Source: Novipirellula artificiosorum (GTDB lineage Bacteria; Planctomycetota; Planctomycetia; Pirellulales; Pirellulaceae). Taken from it: a DNA stretch of 64,000 nt. Below the pieces are notes generated by a model. The model was not told the DNA's origin. It saw only the letters and a program-made list of their open reading frames with translations, and searched no databases. Where the stretch lies: NCBI RefSeq assembly GCF_007860135.1, contig NZ_SJPV01000001.1, forward strand, positions 863,199 to 927,198, given 5' to 3'. The position numbers and the translations under genes were made by a program. This document shows, in pieces, positions 45,990 to 54,510 of the stretch. Numbering within the stretch: position 1 is the first letter of the stretch; each line of letters starts with the position of its first letter.

Positions 45990-46221
45990 GGTAAACCTCA
46001 CAACATCCAAGAAGAAAATGGCATACAAGTCGACATCAAGATGCCGACGCACGATGCCAGATTATAGGCGGATGCAGTAGTGCAAATGCACAAACAGTCA
46101 AGACTGCGACTAATTGACACACTTGCCGTTCTCATGCCCTCGGCACTCGCGCAAGCAGTAGAACGGGCTCGAGTGAACAACCCGTTGAACCGAGAACGGC
46201 CACCGCATCATGGAAAAGGTG

Positions 46222-46352
46222 CTAGTGGACCGTCAAGCTTAGAACTGCGAGTTGGTACGTAGTGGACTTCGCCAGAAGTCCCTAAGAATATTTGAGTTAC
46301 GGATTTCTGGCGAAATCCACTACCCTAGAATTTAATGCTGACGGTCCACTAG
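46222..46352 (-). repeat. Full structured repeat with CTAGTGGACCGTCA terminal inverted repeats
   Basis: Bounded by CTAGTGGACCGTCA (46222) and TGACGGTCCACTAG (ends 46352), 14 bases perfectly inverted. Inside, two halves pair (TAGTGGATTTCGCCAGAAATCC with GGGACTTCTGGCGAAGTCCACTA) and each half itself folds as a 7-base stem: GGATTTC-GCCA-GAAATCC and GGACTTC-TGGC-GAAGTCC. The left terminus overlaps the porin gene so that its TAG stop (46349-46351) is element sequence. 131 bases, no coding capacity; MITE-like. Confidence 0.85.
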
Positions 46353-47731
46353 AAGGTCAACACGGCGTCGACCGCAAAGGTGAACTGATCGTCCTTGTCG
46401 CCTGAGTCAAAGGGAAGACCCTTTGGGCCCAGCGGCCCGCCCAAGTCAAAGTAGTCCCACCGGACCTCGGGGCGGATCCGTAGGTTGGGATGTGGTATGT
46501 AAGTCAAGCCATAGGTCAACTCGTAGAAGTCACCGACATAGCCGAAACCATCGTTGGCGTTGATTGCAAGAGCGGGGTAGTTGCCTGGACCCGCGATCTT
46601 CATGCCATCGTCGTCGCGAATGACTTCGAACCGTAGATTGGACGACCATCGAGGATTGATCGTGTAAAGGAGGTACTGATTCAATCCGTACCACTCCGCG
46701 TGATCGCCAAGGTTAACGGGCGTGTTTTGTTCGATCCCCAAGTTATGGACACCCACGTAGCGCAATTTCTTGGTCAGCTGGCGCTGATAAACCAAACTGT
46801 AAACAAAACGGTCCTGGTCACCGGGGATCCCATTCCAATCTGGTGTCATGCCGGGATCCTGTGGCCCAAAATTACATGCCCAAGCGATCGAGCTCTTTTT
46901 ATCGAGACTCTCCCACTTGATCCCCCCCATGAAGTCCCAAGAGTCGTTCAAGTCCTCAAACATAAACCAACCGCGATGTAATCCGGCTTGAACGGAAAGC
47001 TGATCGGTCAGCTGATAGTCCGCCAAGAAACCGGTGACCAATTGCGGAACCGTGTAGGCGTAAGAGTAAGAGTGAGAATAGAACGGATTGGCAACCGCTG
47101 GGACGGATTCGTAATCAAGAATCGCTGCCATGTGCCCAAACTTGACCGACAGATCGTTGTAGGCAACCTCAAGGTATCCCTGCGGAATGACCAATCCGTA
47201 GTCCTGGTTGGCACCGTTGATGCGGTCCTCCAAACCGTGATTGACTCCGAAACGGAAATCCGTGCCATAGGTCATGTCAAGATGACCGCCCCATGCCCAA
47301 CCGTTGCCGCCATTATCAGCCGGCCGATGGAGCCAGAGCCAGAACTGATTCAGTTGATACCGATCGTCCCAGTCGTTGGTTCCCAAAGGACCGTTGAATC
47401 CGTCTTCGGGGTTGCTGGCGTTGGACGTAAACCCCTGTTGCAACCAACCGCCAACTTTGAAACCGGACTGCTGCAGAAAACAAGGTTGTGGCATGCTCCA
47501 TGGCTCGGCCGCTGCACAGCCAGATGCTTGGCAGCACAAGCCGTCACATGGCATTTCTATCGCATCGCAAGGGCCCGTCGTATCGCAACCACTGCAGCCG
47601 ACATCGGGGGTCGATCCCAGCTCGCGACACACATTGCAGGCTGCTGCCGCATTTGCCGTTAGAAGAGTGAACACCATTGCCGCAATCACTCCCACGCAGG
47701 CGATTCGCGTCATGAGCTTAGCCAAGTTCAT
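46349..47731 (-). CDS. BBP2-type outer-membrane porin with cysteine-rich N-terminus
   Basis: A 460-aa outer-membrane barrel of the putative beta-barrel porin-2 family. After a signal peptide (VIAAMVFTLLTANAAAA) comes a segment of ~55 residues with ten cysteines (CNVC, CSGC, CDTTGPC, GLCCQASGC), then barrel sequence starting FKVGGWLQQGFTSNASNPEDGFNG and running through WGGHLDMTYGTDFRFG, GLVIPQGYLEVAY and the terminal strand FTFAVDAVLTF ending in Phe. Barrel regions typical of this family are clear. The Cys-rich head may form disulfides or bind metal; it is not needed for a porin. The stop codon lies in the neighbouring repeat. Confidence 0.87.
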   Translation of the reverse strand: MNLAKLMTRIACVGVIAAMVFTLLTANAAAACNVCRELGSTPDVGCSGCDTTGPCDAIEMPCDGLCCQASGCAAAEPWSMPQPCFLQQSGFKVGGWLQQGFTSNASNPEDGFNGPLGTNDWDDRYQLNQFWLWLHRPADNGGNGWAWGGHLDMTYGTDFRFGVNHGLEDRINGANQDYGLVIPQGYLEVAYNDLSVKFGHMAAILDYESVPAVANPFYSHSYSYAYTVPQLVTGFLADYQLTDQLSVQAGLHRGWFMFEDLNDSWDFMGGIKWESLDKKSSIAWACNFGPQDPGMTPDWNGIPGDQDRFVYSLVYQRQLTKKLRYVGVHNLGIEQNTPVNLGDHAEWYGLNQYLLYTINPRWSSNLRFEVIRDDDGMKIAGPGNYPALAINANDGFGYVGDFYELTYGLTYIPHPNLRIRPEVRWDYFDLGGPLGPKGLPFDSGDKDDQFTFAVDAVLTF

Positions 47732-48122
47732 CCTCTACACTCCCTGCCTGAGACAAATCAATTAATCGCTACAAGTGGTTGTTCAACGAATACAGTCCGT
47801 TGTCCTGCTTCGTCGGTCGGAGTGGAGGACGTACTTGAGATCGAAACGCGTGTGACCCATTGCAAATGGAAAGCTTTCCCTCCGCTGGGTAGGAACCCAA
47901 CGACAATGAGGATTCTTTGTGCTTGCAGGACGATGCAAGAACCGAGCCAAACCGAATCGTAGCGAACTGTCGACGGTTTCCTCTCAATTGCGGCATCGCC
48001 TCACTTAACCTATATTGTGGCGAGCGAGTCGATGGATGAGTGCACATTCCCACGATCTCAGAAGCCATCCACATCCGGACTCGCCTCTCACGCTCAAACG
48101 ATCTCGAACCACCGACAAGCTC
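47732..48122 (+). other. Divergent intergenic region, no gene seen
   Basis: About 390 bases between the divergent porin and rbgA genes; promoters for both should lie here. An open frame runs into rbgA from 48015 but has no similarity of its own. No clear -35/-10 boxes or repeats were recognised. Confidence 0.5.
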
Positions 48123-49079
48123 ATGCCAATCCAGTGGTTCCCGGGCCACATGCACAAAGCTCGGCTTGAAATCCAGGCAATGCTTCCCAAGGTGGACGTG
48201 GTCATCGAAATCCTGGACGCGAGGATTCCCTATTCAAGCGAGAATCCAATGCTCGCCGAATTGCGGGGAAACAAACCCTGCTTAAAGGTTTTGGCGAAAA
48301 GCGATCTTGCGGACGAGACCATGACCGCGACTTGGCAAGCCCACTTCGAGGCAACCGCTGGCGTCCGCGCCCATGCGGTCACCACCGAAGACGTTCCCAC
48401 GATACGACAACTGAAATTGATCGCTGCCAGAATGGTGCCGCACCGAGAGGGCAAGACGATGAACGCCATGATCGTTGGCATTCCTAACGTCGGCAAATCG
48501 ACAATCCTTAATTATCTGGCGGGGCGCAAAATTGCCAAAACGGGCAACACTCCGGCGATCACCAAGCAACAACAACGAGTCAATATTGGCGACGGCATCA
48601 CGCTGCTGGACACGCCCGGCATGCTCTGGCCCAACGTCCACAACGTGAATAGCGGATACCGCCTAGCCTTAATCGGTTCCATCAAAGAAACGGCCATCGA
48701 CTATGCCGATATCGGTTTCTTTGGCGTTCGCTACATGCTAACGCATTATCCAGAACGACTGAGGGAACGCTACGATTTGGATTCGCTGCCCGAGACCGAG
48801 TTGGAGACGATCGAAGCAATCGGACGAAAGCGAGGATGTCTCGGCAAGAACAACCAGGTTGATATCGATCGCGCTTCGCGGATTCTTGTCACGGAACTGC
48901 GCTCCGGCGGACTCGGACGGCTGACCCTCGAAACACCGGAAATCATGGAGCACGAGAAAGCACGCACGGCAGCCGAGATCGCCGAGAAGGCAGAGCAGGC
49001 CACTCAAAAAGATGCCAAGCGAAAAAAGCGATTTCGTGACCAGCAACGAGCGAAGCGAAAATCACGCGAGATGAACTGA
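48123..49079 (+). CDS. rbgA: Ribosome biogenesis GTPase YlqF/RbgA
   Basis: Circularly permuted GTPase that helps late assembly of the 50S subunit. In 318 aa the order is G4 (AKSD, residues 58-61, standing for NKxD) before G1 (GIPNVGKST, 119-127) and G3 (DTPGMLWP), the permuted order typical of this family. The N-terminal MPIQWFPGHMHKA is the family signature and sets the start at 48123. The C-terminal ANTAR-like helical region and a Lys/Arg-rich tail (QKDAKRKKRFRDQQRAKRK) probably contact rRNA. It stands alone. Confidence 0.95.
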   Translation: MPIQWFPGHMHKARLEIQAMLPKVDVVIEILDARIPYSSENPMLAELRGNKPCLKVLAKSDLADETMTATWQAHFEATAGVRAHAVTTEDVPTIRQLKLIAARMVPHREGKTMNAMIVGIPNVGKSTILNYLAGRKIAKTGNTPAITKQQQRVNIGDGITLLDTPGMLWPNVHNVNSGYRLALIGSIKETAIDYADIGFFGVRYMLTHYPERLRERYDLDSLPETELETIEAIGRKRGCLGKNNQVDIDRASRILVTELRSGGLGRLTLETPEIMEHEKARTAAEIAEKAEQATQKDAKRKKRFRDQQRAKRKSREMN

Positions 49080-49149
49080 GCTTCGCCAAAAGAAGGTCGC
49101 GGGTTTCCCGCAATCCGATCTTGTTGTATTCGCATCCCCAAATTCATGT

Positions 49150-49968
49150 TCAGATCGACGGGCCCACGGACTCGTACAACTTTGCCAAGCGGTGGGCGTG
49201 TTCGTCGTAGGCGGACTCAAAAAGTTCCACCGCTCGTTCGGCACCGACGGTGCAACCCGCGGACAACACTTTGGGCGGTTGCCCCGCAGCACTCAACCGG
49301 GCGGCCACCTCCGCCTTCATGCAATTGATCAGCAAGCACCCGCCGATGGTCGAACCCGGTGCGACCGGAGTGTCCAGGTTGTCGACGTGAACCATCGCGT
49401 CGCCAGCGGGTGCCCCGGTATCAAGCACCAAATCGGCCACGTCCGCCAATTTCAACCCGCCGGCGTGTTTGGTCGCGCTCGCGTCACTATGCGATTGGCT
49501 AACCACCGCGACCACGCGGACACCGCGACGTTTGAACTGCTCAGCCATTTCGATCGGCACCACGTTGCAGCCGCTGCTGCTACAGACCAGCGCAGTGTCT
49601 TGCGTCGAGAGATCGAAATTACGCAAGATGCGCTCTGCCAATCCCGGCACATTCTCTAAGAACATCGCTTGCCGTTGACCGTTGGCTCCGACGACTAAGT
49701 TGTGGAACGTCAATGACAATTCGACGATGGGGTTGAACCCCGGAAACGATCCGTAGCGAGGCCAGAGCTCTTCGATCAGGATCCGGCTGTGGCCGCTGCC
49801 AAACGCATGGACCATCCGTCCGGCAAGAATGGTTTCCGCAAACCAATCGGCTGCTTGAGAGATATTCGGTAGTTGTTGCTGGACAATCCCAAGCAAGTTT
49901 TCGCTCGCCGAAAGATAGCGTTCCGCAGGAGAGGCCGAAGCTCGATCTAGGGAAGGGGCTCGATTCAT
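49150..49968 (-). CDS. SIS-domain protein (UPF0309-like sugar-phosphate isomerase family)
   Basis: A 272-aa cytoplasmic sugar-phosphate binding protein. SIS-domain features: AGRMVHAFGSGHSRILIEEL, ALVCSSSGCNVVPIEMAEQFKRRGVRVVAVVS and the downstream STIGGCLLINCMKAEV. It resembles UPF0309 proteins rather than MurQ or GmhA, since MurQ's longer C-terminal domain is absent. Its ATG is 10 bases after the SDR stop, so the two genes form an operon, perhaps for amino-sugar or ketose metabolism; the substrate is unknown. Confidence 0.88.
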   Translation of the reverse strand: MNRAPSLDRASASPAERYLSASENLLGIVQQQLPNISQAADWFAETILAGRMVHAFGSGHSRILIEELWPRYGSFPGFNPIVELSLTFHNLVVGANGQRQAMFLENVPGLAERILRNFDLSTQDTALVCSSSGCNVVPIEMAEQFKRRGVRVVAVVSQSHSDASATKHAGGLKLADVADLVLDTGAPAGDAMVHVDNLDTPVAPGSTIGGCLLINCMKAEVAARLSAAGQPPKVLSAGCTVGAERAVELFESAYDEHAHRLAKLYESVGPSI

Positions 49969-49978
49969 AGAAGGGGCT

Positions 49979-50782
49979 TTACTCAGGAAGGTTTCCTTCG
50001 GTCACAGACCAACCGCCATCGACCTCGATGACTTGCCCTGTGACAAACTTGGATTCGTTGGATAGTAAAAAAACGGCTGCCCCATCCATGTCGGTTGGCT
50101 TGCCGACGCGGCCACCGTCGAGTGGCTGTTTGCGGCAAGCAAATTCCGAGATGGCTTCGTTTCCGACGGCTCGGGTCGCCATCGGAGTGTCCACCAAACC
50201 AGGAGCAATGACATTGAATCGAATGTTGTTCGTCGCGTATGCCGATGCCGCCGAGCGGGTCAGCCCGATGATGCCAGCCTTGGTGGCCGCGTAGGTGATC
50301 GTGCTGAAGTATCGTGGCGAAGGATGGTTGGCCAATACGCTTGATAGGTTCACCACCGAACCGCCATCTCCTTGGGCGAGAAACTGCTTGGTCGCAGCGC
50401 GGTTGGAATACAGGACACTTGCCAAGTTGAGCCGCAGGGTGAAGTCAATTCCCTCATCGGTCAACTCGTGTAGCGGCCCATCGCCGAACTTGCGTCCGCT
50501 GCCACCAGCGACATGGTAGAGAGCATCGAGTCGGCCGAAAACACGAACCGCTTCTTGCACAGCATGCTCAGCCGTCGCCGATTCTGCGGCATCCCCATCG
50601 AGGACCCAAACCTTATCGGAAACATGATGGTCATCGAAGCAGCGCTGCGCCGCGGCGATCGATTGTTGCTGGCGTCCCACGACGACGAGGTTTGCACCTT
50701 CCTGCAGACATGCCAGCGATGCGGAACGTCCAATGCCACCGGTACCACCGATGATAACGATGGTTTGATTCGCGAGTCTCAT
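49979..50782 (-). CDS. SDR-family NAD(P)-dependent oxidoreductase
   Basis: A 267-aa short-chain dehydrogenase. Cofactor motif IVIIGGTGGIGRSASLACL, the catalytic Ser in VNLSSVLAN, Tyr/Lys pair in TYAATKAGIIGLTRS, and a complete C-terminus (DMDGAAVFLLSNESKFVTGQVIEVDGGW). Everything needed for activity is present; substrate is unknown. It is first in a two-gene operon with the SIS protein, suggesting a sugar or sugar-alcohol substrate. Confidence 0.9.
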   Translation of the reverse strand: MRLANQTIVIIGGTGGIGRSASLACLQEGANLVVVGRQQQSIAAAQRCFDDHHVSDKVWVLDGDAAESATAEHAVQEAVRVFGRLDALYHVAGGSGRKFGDGPLHELTDEGIDFTLRLNLASVLYSNRAATKQFLAQGDGGSVVNLSSVLANHPSPRYFSTITYAATKAGIIGLTRSAASAYATNNIRFNVIAPGLVDTPMATRAVGNEAISEFACRKQPLDGGRVGKPTDMDGAAVFLLSNESKFVTGQVIEVDGGWSVTEGNLPE

Positions 50783-51346
50783 GTTCGGAACCCCGTAGAG
50801 AAGGACATCAATTGAAACCGCAATGATATCGCCCGTGTTCGTGGCTTCCAGCCGCTGGCTCTCTTTTGCATGCCGGTGGAGCTACCGCCAACTCGCTTGC
50901 CAGCAGAGATTACACGAGCAACGATTGGAAAGCAATCAGATTGAATAAAACTGGTAGGATAACGCATGATGGCACGCCCAATGTCTATAAGGGTTGCCCC
51001 ACCATTACTGGCCCAATTCCAACTTGGTTGCCGCCTCAAAATCATGCTGTTGCGATTCAAGCGATTCACGATCCGTTTTGTCATGCTCTCGAACCGCTGC
51101 AGGAAACGTGGCTCTTCCGTTTGGGTAGGCAGCAGCAGCGTTAAAAACGCGGCCCATATCAGCGGTTTGCACCACCCCGGATACGGACTGGAGGATTCGG
51201 CAAGATAGCTAGATAAATTGCTGCCCATGACAAGACTCGCCCGACAAGACTCGCCCGACAAGACTCGCCCGACAAGACTCGCCCGACAAGATTCGCCGAA
51301 AGCTTCTAAAACCGAAAACCTCGCGTCCAAAGTTAGAGGAGTTGGA
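50783..51346 (+). other. Gene-poor stretch with tandem repeats
   Basis: About 560 bases without a credible gene. A long minus-strand frame spans it (to 51375) but consists of low-quality Arg/Ser-rich sequence plus translated tandem repeat, so I reject it as coding. The 14-base tandem repeat at 51229-51298 is the main feature. Near 50840 the DNA reads GTGGCTTCCAGCCGCTGGCTCTC, which may be another dispersed repeat. Confidence 0.5.
51229..51298 (+). repeat. Tandem repeat, 14-base unit GACAAGACTCGCCC x5
   Basis: Four exact units (51229, 51243, 51257, 51271) and one imperfect unit (51285-51298, GACAAGATTCGCCG). The unit length is not a multiple of three, so it is unlikely to be coding. It lies in the gap between the membrane protein stop and the SDR start. 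Confidence 0.92.
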
Positions 51347-51916
51347 TTAGTCCAACCCATCCGCCGCACGTCCACGATTTGACTTCAAGTAAAAGAAAGC
51401 TGCTGCCGCTACCGTGACCACAATCATGACAAGCCATAACACGATCGTGTACTGTTCCAGTGTTGCCATCGCTACCAACATGACCGTCAAGACGACACCC
51501 ATGATCAGCAGTAGCCAGTCGAAATGGATTCCAGCCAGGCAACAGCTAAATGCCAATAACAGCAATGCGAAATCCGAGGAAGACTCGCGGCTAATGATCT
51601 CCTTTCGTTCCAGCACCGCCAGCACACCGAGAAAGGCCAGTAGCACAGCCCAATGCGCCAGTTCACGACTGATCAGATTCTTCAATCCATGGCCGCCTCG
51701 CTTGGCTTTGCGTGTGCTTCGCCACAATCCGAGTGCCGCATAAGTGAACACGACAAACAACCAGTACCACCAGGCACTTTGTTCCAATGCCTGACTCAAT
51801 CCCATGCCAATCAATGCCAGCATGAGCATGCCACAGAGCACGCCGAACTGCAGCTTCCAACCTGTGCTGGTGTTTGTTTCTTTAACCGAACTCGACTCAG
51901 CATTCTCGTTCATCAT
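51347..51916 (-). CDS. Membrane protein of unknown function
   Basis: A 189-aa protein with a short acidic/polar N-terminus (MMNENAESSSVKETN) and about five hydrophobic helices, including FGVLCGMLMLALIGMGL, YWLFVVFTYAALGLW, WAVLLAFLGVLAVL, DFALLLLAFSCCLAGIHF and IVLWLVMIVVTVAAAAFFYL. A basic loop RSTRKAKRGGHG suggests inside-positive orientation. A GGGGGGA ribosome-binding tract precedes the ATG pair at 51916/51913. I do not recognise the family. Confidence 0.75.
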   Translation of the reverse strand: MMNENAESSSVKETNTSTGWKLQFGVLCGMLMLALIGMGLSQALEQSAWWYWLFVVFTYAALGLWRSTRKAKRGGHGLKNLISRELAHWAVLLAFLGVLAVLERKEIISRESSSDFALLLLAFSCCLAGIHFDWLLLIMGVVLTVMLVAMATLEQYTIVLWLVMIVVTVAAAAFFYLKSNRGRAADGLD

Positions 51917-52344
51917 GGTCCCCCCAAGGATCAAGTTTTCAGCACCTGTACTCCGGATCTCGTGAGGCGAAGACGCTTCGACGTATCTCGTGTGGTCAAA
52001 AATCTCGTGTGGTCAAGAAAAGGAAACAAGCAATACAAACGACGTTTTGCGAGATCGAGTCGTTTGAGGAGTCCAAGTTTTCGATCGAGATCGATACCGT
52101 ACTGAGCAATTCTACTTCATTCAGGCGACGAAACCAACCAAGTGGGTGCGCAACCGCGGACTATACGGAGCCAAGCAAACTGGTTTCTCTCGCTCATTCC
52201 GTTGGAAGTAGCGAAGCGACCCCTTGAACGCCAGCTACATTTCTATCGAATTCGATTTGCTGGGTTGATTCGATTTGGCCCGTCGCATAGGTTCGAGTGA
52301 ACGAGAAACTGCATCGCACTCAATCCTATTCGACGGAATCAAAC
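51917..52344 (+). other. Intergenic stretch with short direct repeat
   Basis: About 430 bases without a supported gene. ATCTCGTGTGGTCAA occurs twice, at 51984-51998 and 52002-52016. The rest shows no recognisable element; it should hold promoters for the divergent flanking genes. Confidence 0.5.
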
Positions 52345-53586
52345 ATGGCGAGACCGCAATTCGAAGCGTTGGCTGCCGAGGGGGGCAACCGCTCGTGGCA
52401 GAGCTACCGCAGGGGTCGCTTGTTTGGCGAAACCGCGGCGCCACTGCTGGCGTTCATGCCCGGATCCTTCATCGCCGTTGCGGGCTTGGTGTTGACGAGC
52501 ATGACTTCAGTTCTTGCATTCGCACAGAACGAGCCAAGCGAAACCGCTCGCACCGAAGTCGATGCCAAGTACCCGTACTGCATCGTCGATGTCGAAAACC
52601 TCGAAGCTCGCTCGCTGGCAACCGCCATCGAAACGTTTAATCAACAATCGATGGAAAGCCCCATTGGACGTTTTCAACCAGCGGTCACGGAAGACGAGAC
52701 GCTTGATGCGATCAGAGCGTTCAGCATGCAGCCACATCTTCCCGTGAACGTGAAAGCAACGCTCGACAGGATTGCCCAAACGAAACAGCTACCAGCTACG
52801 GCTTACTTTCGACGTTTCACTCGTTACGACGATGGCCAGCGGATGAATCGAGTGTGGTGGGTGAGGTTGGTTATCACAAGTGACGAACCGCCCGTCTACG
52901 GCGTACCCGTTCGCACCAAGGAAATCTCCTGGCGATCCTACACCCAAATGGAACGCCAACAGAACGCAGCACGCGGTGTGATGCTGCTCAATCGATTCTC
53001 GAGCTACTTTGAAGTCGAGCCGAATATCCTGTTGAAGGCCGAATTTCCAAAGGATGCCCAGAAACGTCTGATTGCCGACACCAAGGCGGCCATCGAGGGG
53101 GACTCCGCCGCACTTGCGCGAGCCTTTGAATGGAACGGCGTCAGCGATTCGACTCGTGAATTTGCTACCTCCGAGCTGGAACAAATGCGTCAAGCGAACA
53201 TCGAGTCGATCAAGATTCGCCCCCGCAATTTCAAGGCCCCCATGGTCCATTGGTCGGCGTACCAACATTACCAACCCAACCTTCCCATCGTCGGCTACAT
53301 GGACATCGATTACCGAGACGCCAGCGATCAATCGCAACCCCTGAGGACGCTGTCGTTGGAAATCGGCAAGTTGGGCGATGAGTTGCGGATGGTCCATTAC
53401 ATCAAAGACGGGAAACCCAAATTGCCCAAGGAGCTCGTCAAGGGACTTTCGATCCGTGGTCAAATCGAACCACTCGCCGATGGGACCTACCTTCTCACTA
53501 ACATCATCACGAATCCAGGCAGCCTCCTGTCGGCGCATCTCGCCAATGAAGAAGTCTGGAAACGATCACCCTCGCTCCAATTCTAG
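52345..53586 (+). CDS. Exported or membrane-anchored protein, unknown function
   Basis: A 413-aa protein I do not recognise. A hydrophobic segment near residues 38-65 (LLAFMPGSFIAVAGLVLTSMTSVLAF) is followed by AQ-N, giving a late signal peptide or anchor. The remainder is soluble, mixed alpha/beta (YPYCIVDVENLEARSLATAIETF; PLRTLSLEIGKLGDELRMVHYI). No catalytic motif is visible. The frame is open from 52297, but ATG at 52345 is reasonable. It lies 44 bases upstream of the sigma factor gene on the same strand, so it may belong to that signalling group. Confidence 0.7.
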   Translation: MARPQFEALAAEGGNRSWQSYRRGRLFGETAAPLLAFMPGSFIAVAGLVLTSMTSVLAFAQNEPSETARTEVDAKYPYCIVDVENLEARSLATAIETFNQQSMESPIGRFQPAVTEDETLDAIRAFSMQPHLPVNVKATLDRIAQTKQLPATAYFRRFTRYDDGQRMNRVWWVRLVITSDEPPVYGVPVRTKEISWRSYTQMERQQNAARGVMLLNRFSSYFEVEPNILLKAEFPKDAQKRLIADTKAAIEGDSAALARAFEWNGVSDSTREFATSELEQMRQANIESIKIRPRNFKAPMVHWSAYQHYQPNLPIVGYMDIDYRDASDQSQPLRTLSLEIGKLGDELRMVHYIKDGKPKLPKELVKGLSIRGQIEPLADGTYLLTNIITNPGSLLSAHLANEEVWKRSPSLQF

Positions 53587-53630
53587 CATGCATCCCATCA
53601 CGTTTTTCTACGCCAACCACTGCTCAAGTC

Positions 53631-54386
53631 ATGACTGCCGAACAAAGCGACGACGTTCTTCGAAAGAGGTTTGATCGATTTGCTACGACCCACTGGAGCG
53701 TCGTTCTGTCGGCCAAACAAGGTAGTGAATCTCAAGTGCACGAAGCACTCGAGACACTTTGTCAAACTTACTGGTACGCACTCTATGCTTACGTTCGCCG
53801 CAGCGATTACGCATCGCATGATGCCGAAGAGTTGACTCAGGAATTCTTGACGCGGCTGGTTCAGCGTGATTTCCTCGGGTCGGTGGAGCCTCAGCGAGGT
53901 CGATTTCGCTCGTTCTTACTTGCTGCCATGAAGCATTTTTTGTCACACGAGCGAGAAAGGGCGAAGGCTCTGAAACGGGGAGGTGGCCGAGGCGTTCTAT
54001 CACTTGATTTTCACCGGGCTGAAAAGGACTATCGATCGGAACCGGTCGACGCGATGACTCCCCAGCGTTTATTCGATCGACGCTGGGCGCTGACAATCTT
54101 GGAAAACGCGATGACGGTTTTGCAAGAGCGGTACGCGGCGTCAGGAAAATCAGACTTATTCGTTAAACTGCAGCCCTGTTTGACGCAGGCGTCGGATTCA
54201 CCGTCCTATCGCGTCATCGCTAACGAATTGTCCCTGTCCGAAGGAGCCGTCAAGGTTGCCGTTCATCGACTCAAACGTGACTACCGCCGTTTGCTGAAAC
54301 AACAGGTGAGCCAAACGCTCGAGAACCCAGACGACGTTGAAGACGAACTCCGAGATCTCTTTGCAGCGATCCATTCGCAAACCTAA
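53631..54386 (+). CDS. ECF-type RNA polymerase sigma factor (kinase-linked)
   Basis: A 251-aa sigma factor. Region 2 is visible as ALYAYVRRSDYASHDAEELTQEFLTRL and region 4 as YRVIANELSLSEGAVKVAVHRLKRDYRRLL, a helix-turn-helix. The start RFATTHWSVVLSA is typical of planctomycete sigma factors encoded beside Ser/Thr kinases. No anti-sigma gene is present. The kinase begins 124 bases downstream on the same strand, so phosphorylation is the likely control, as proposed for the ECF groups associated with protein kinases. Confidence 0.9.
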   Translation: MTAEQSDDVLRKRFDRFATTHWSVVLSAKQGSESQVHEALETLCQTYWYALYAYVRRSDYASHDAEELTQEFLTRLVQRDFLGSVEPQRGRFRSFLLAAMKHFLSHERERAKALKRGGGRGVLSLDFHRAEKDYRSEPVDAMTPQRLFDRRWALTILENAMTVLQERYAASGKSDLFVKLQPCLTQASDSPSYRVIANELSLSEGAVKVAVHRLKRDYRRLLKQQVSQTLENPDDVEDELRDLFAAIHSQT

Positions 54387-54510
54387 TGGAGGGAACCTGC
54401 GATCAATCGCCGAACCACCCTAAGAAATTCGTATATTTTTCTTGGTAACCTTTTACTCGCTTTCCGTCTGTAACTTGTGAACTCAACCACAACGGCCAGG
54501 AAAATGTGCG

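Noticed and set aside
50779..51375. Long minus-strand open frame (198 codons)
   Set aside because: It translates the 14-base tandem repeat and Arg/Ser-rich sequence, has no motif and overlaps the ends of two better genes.
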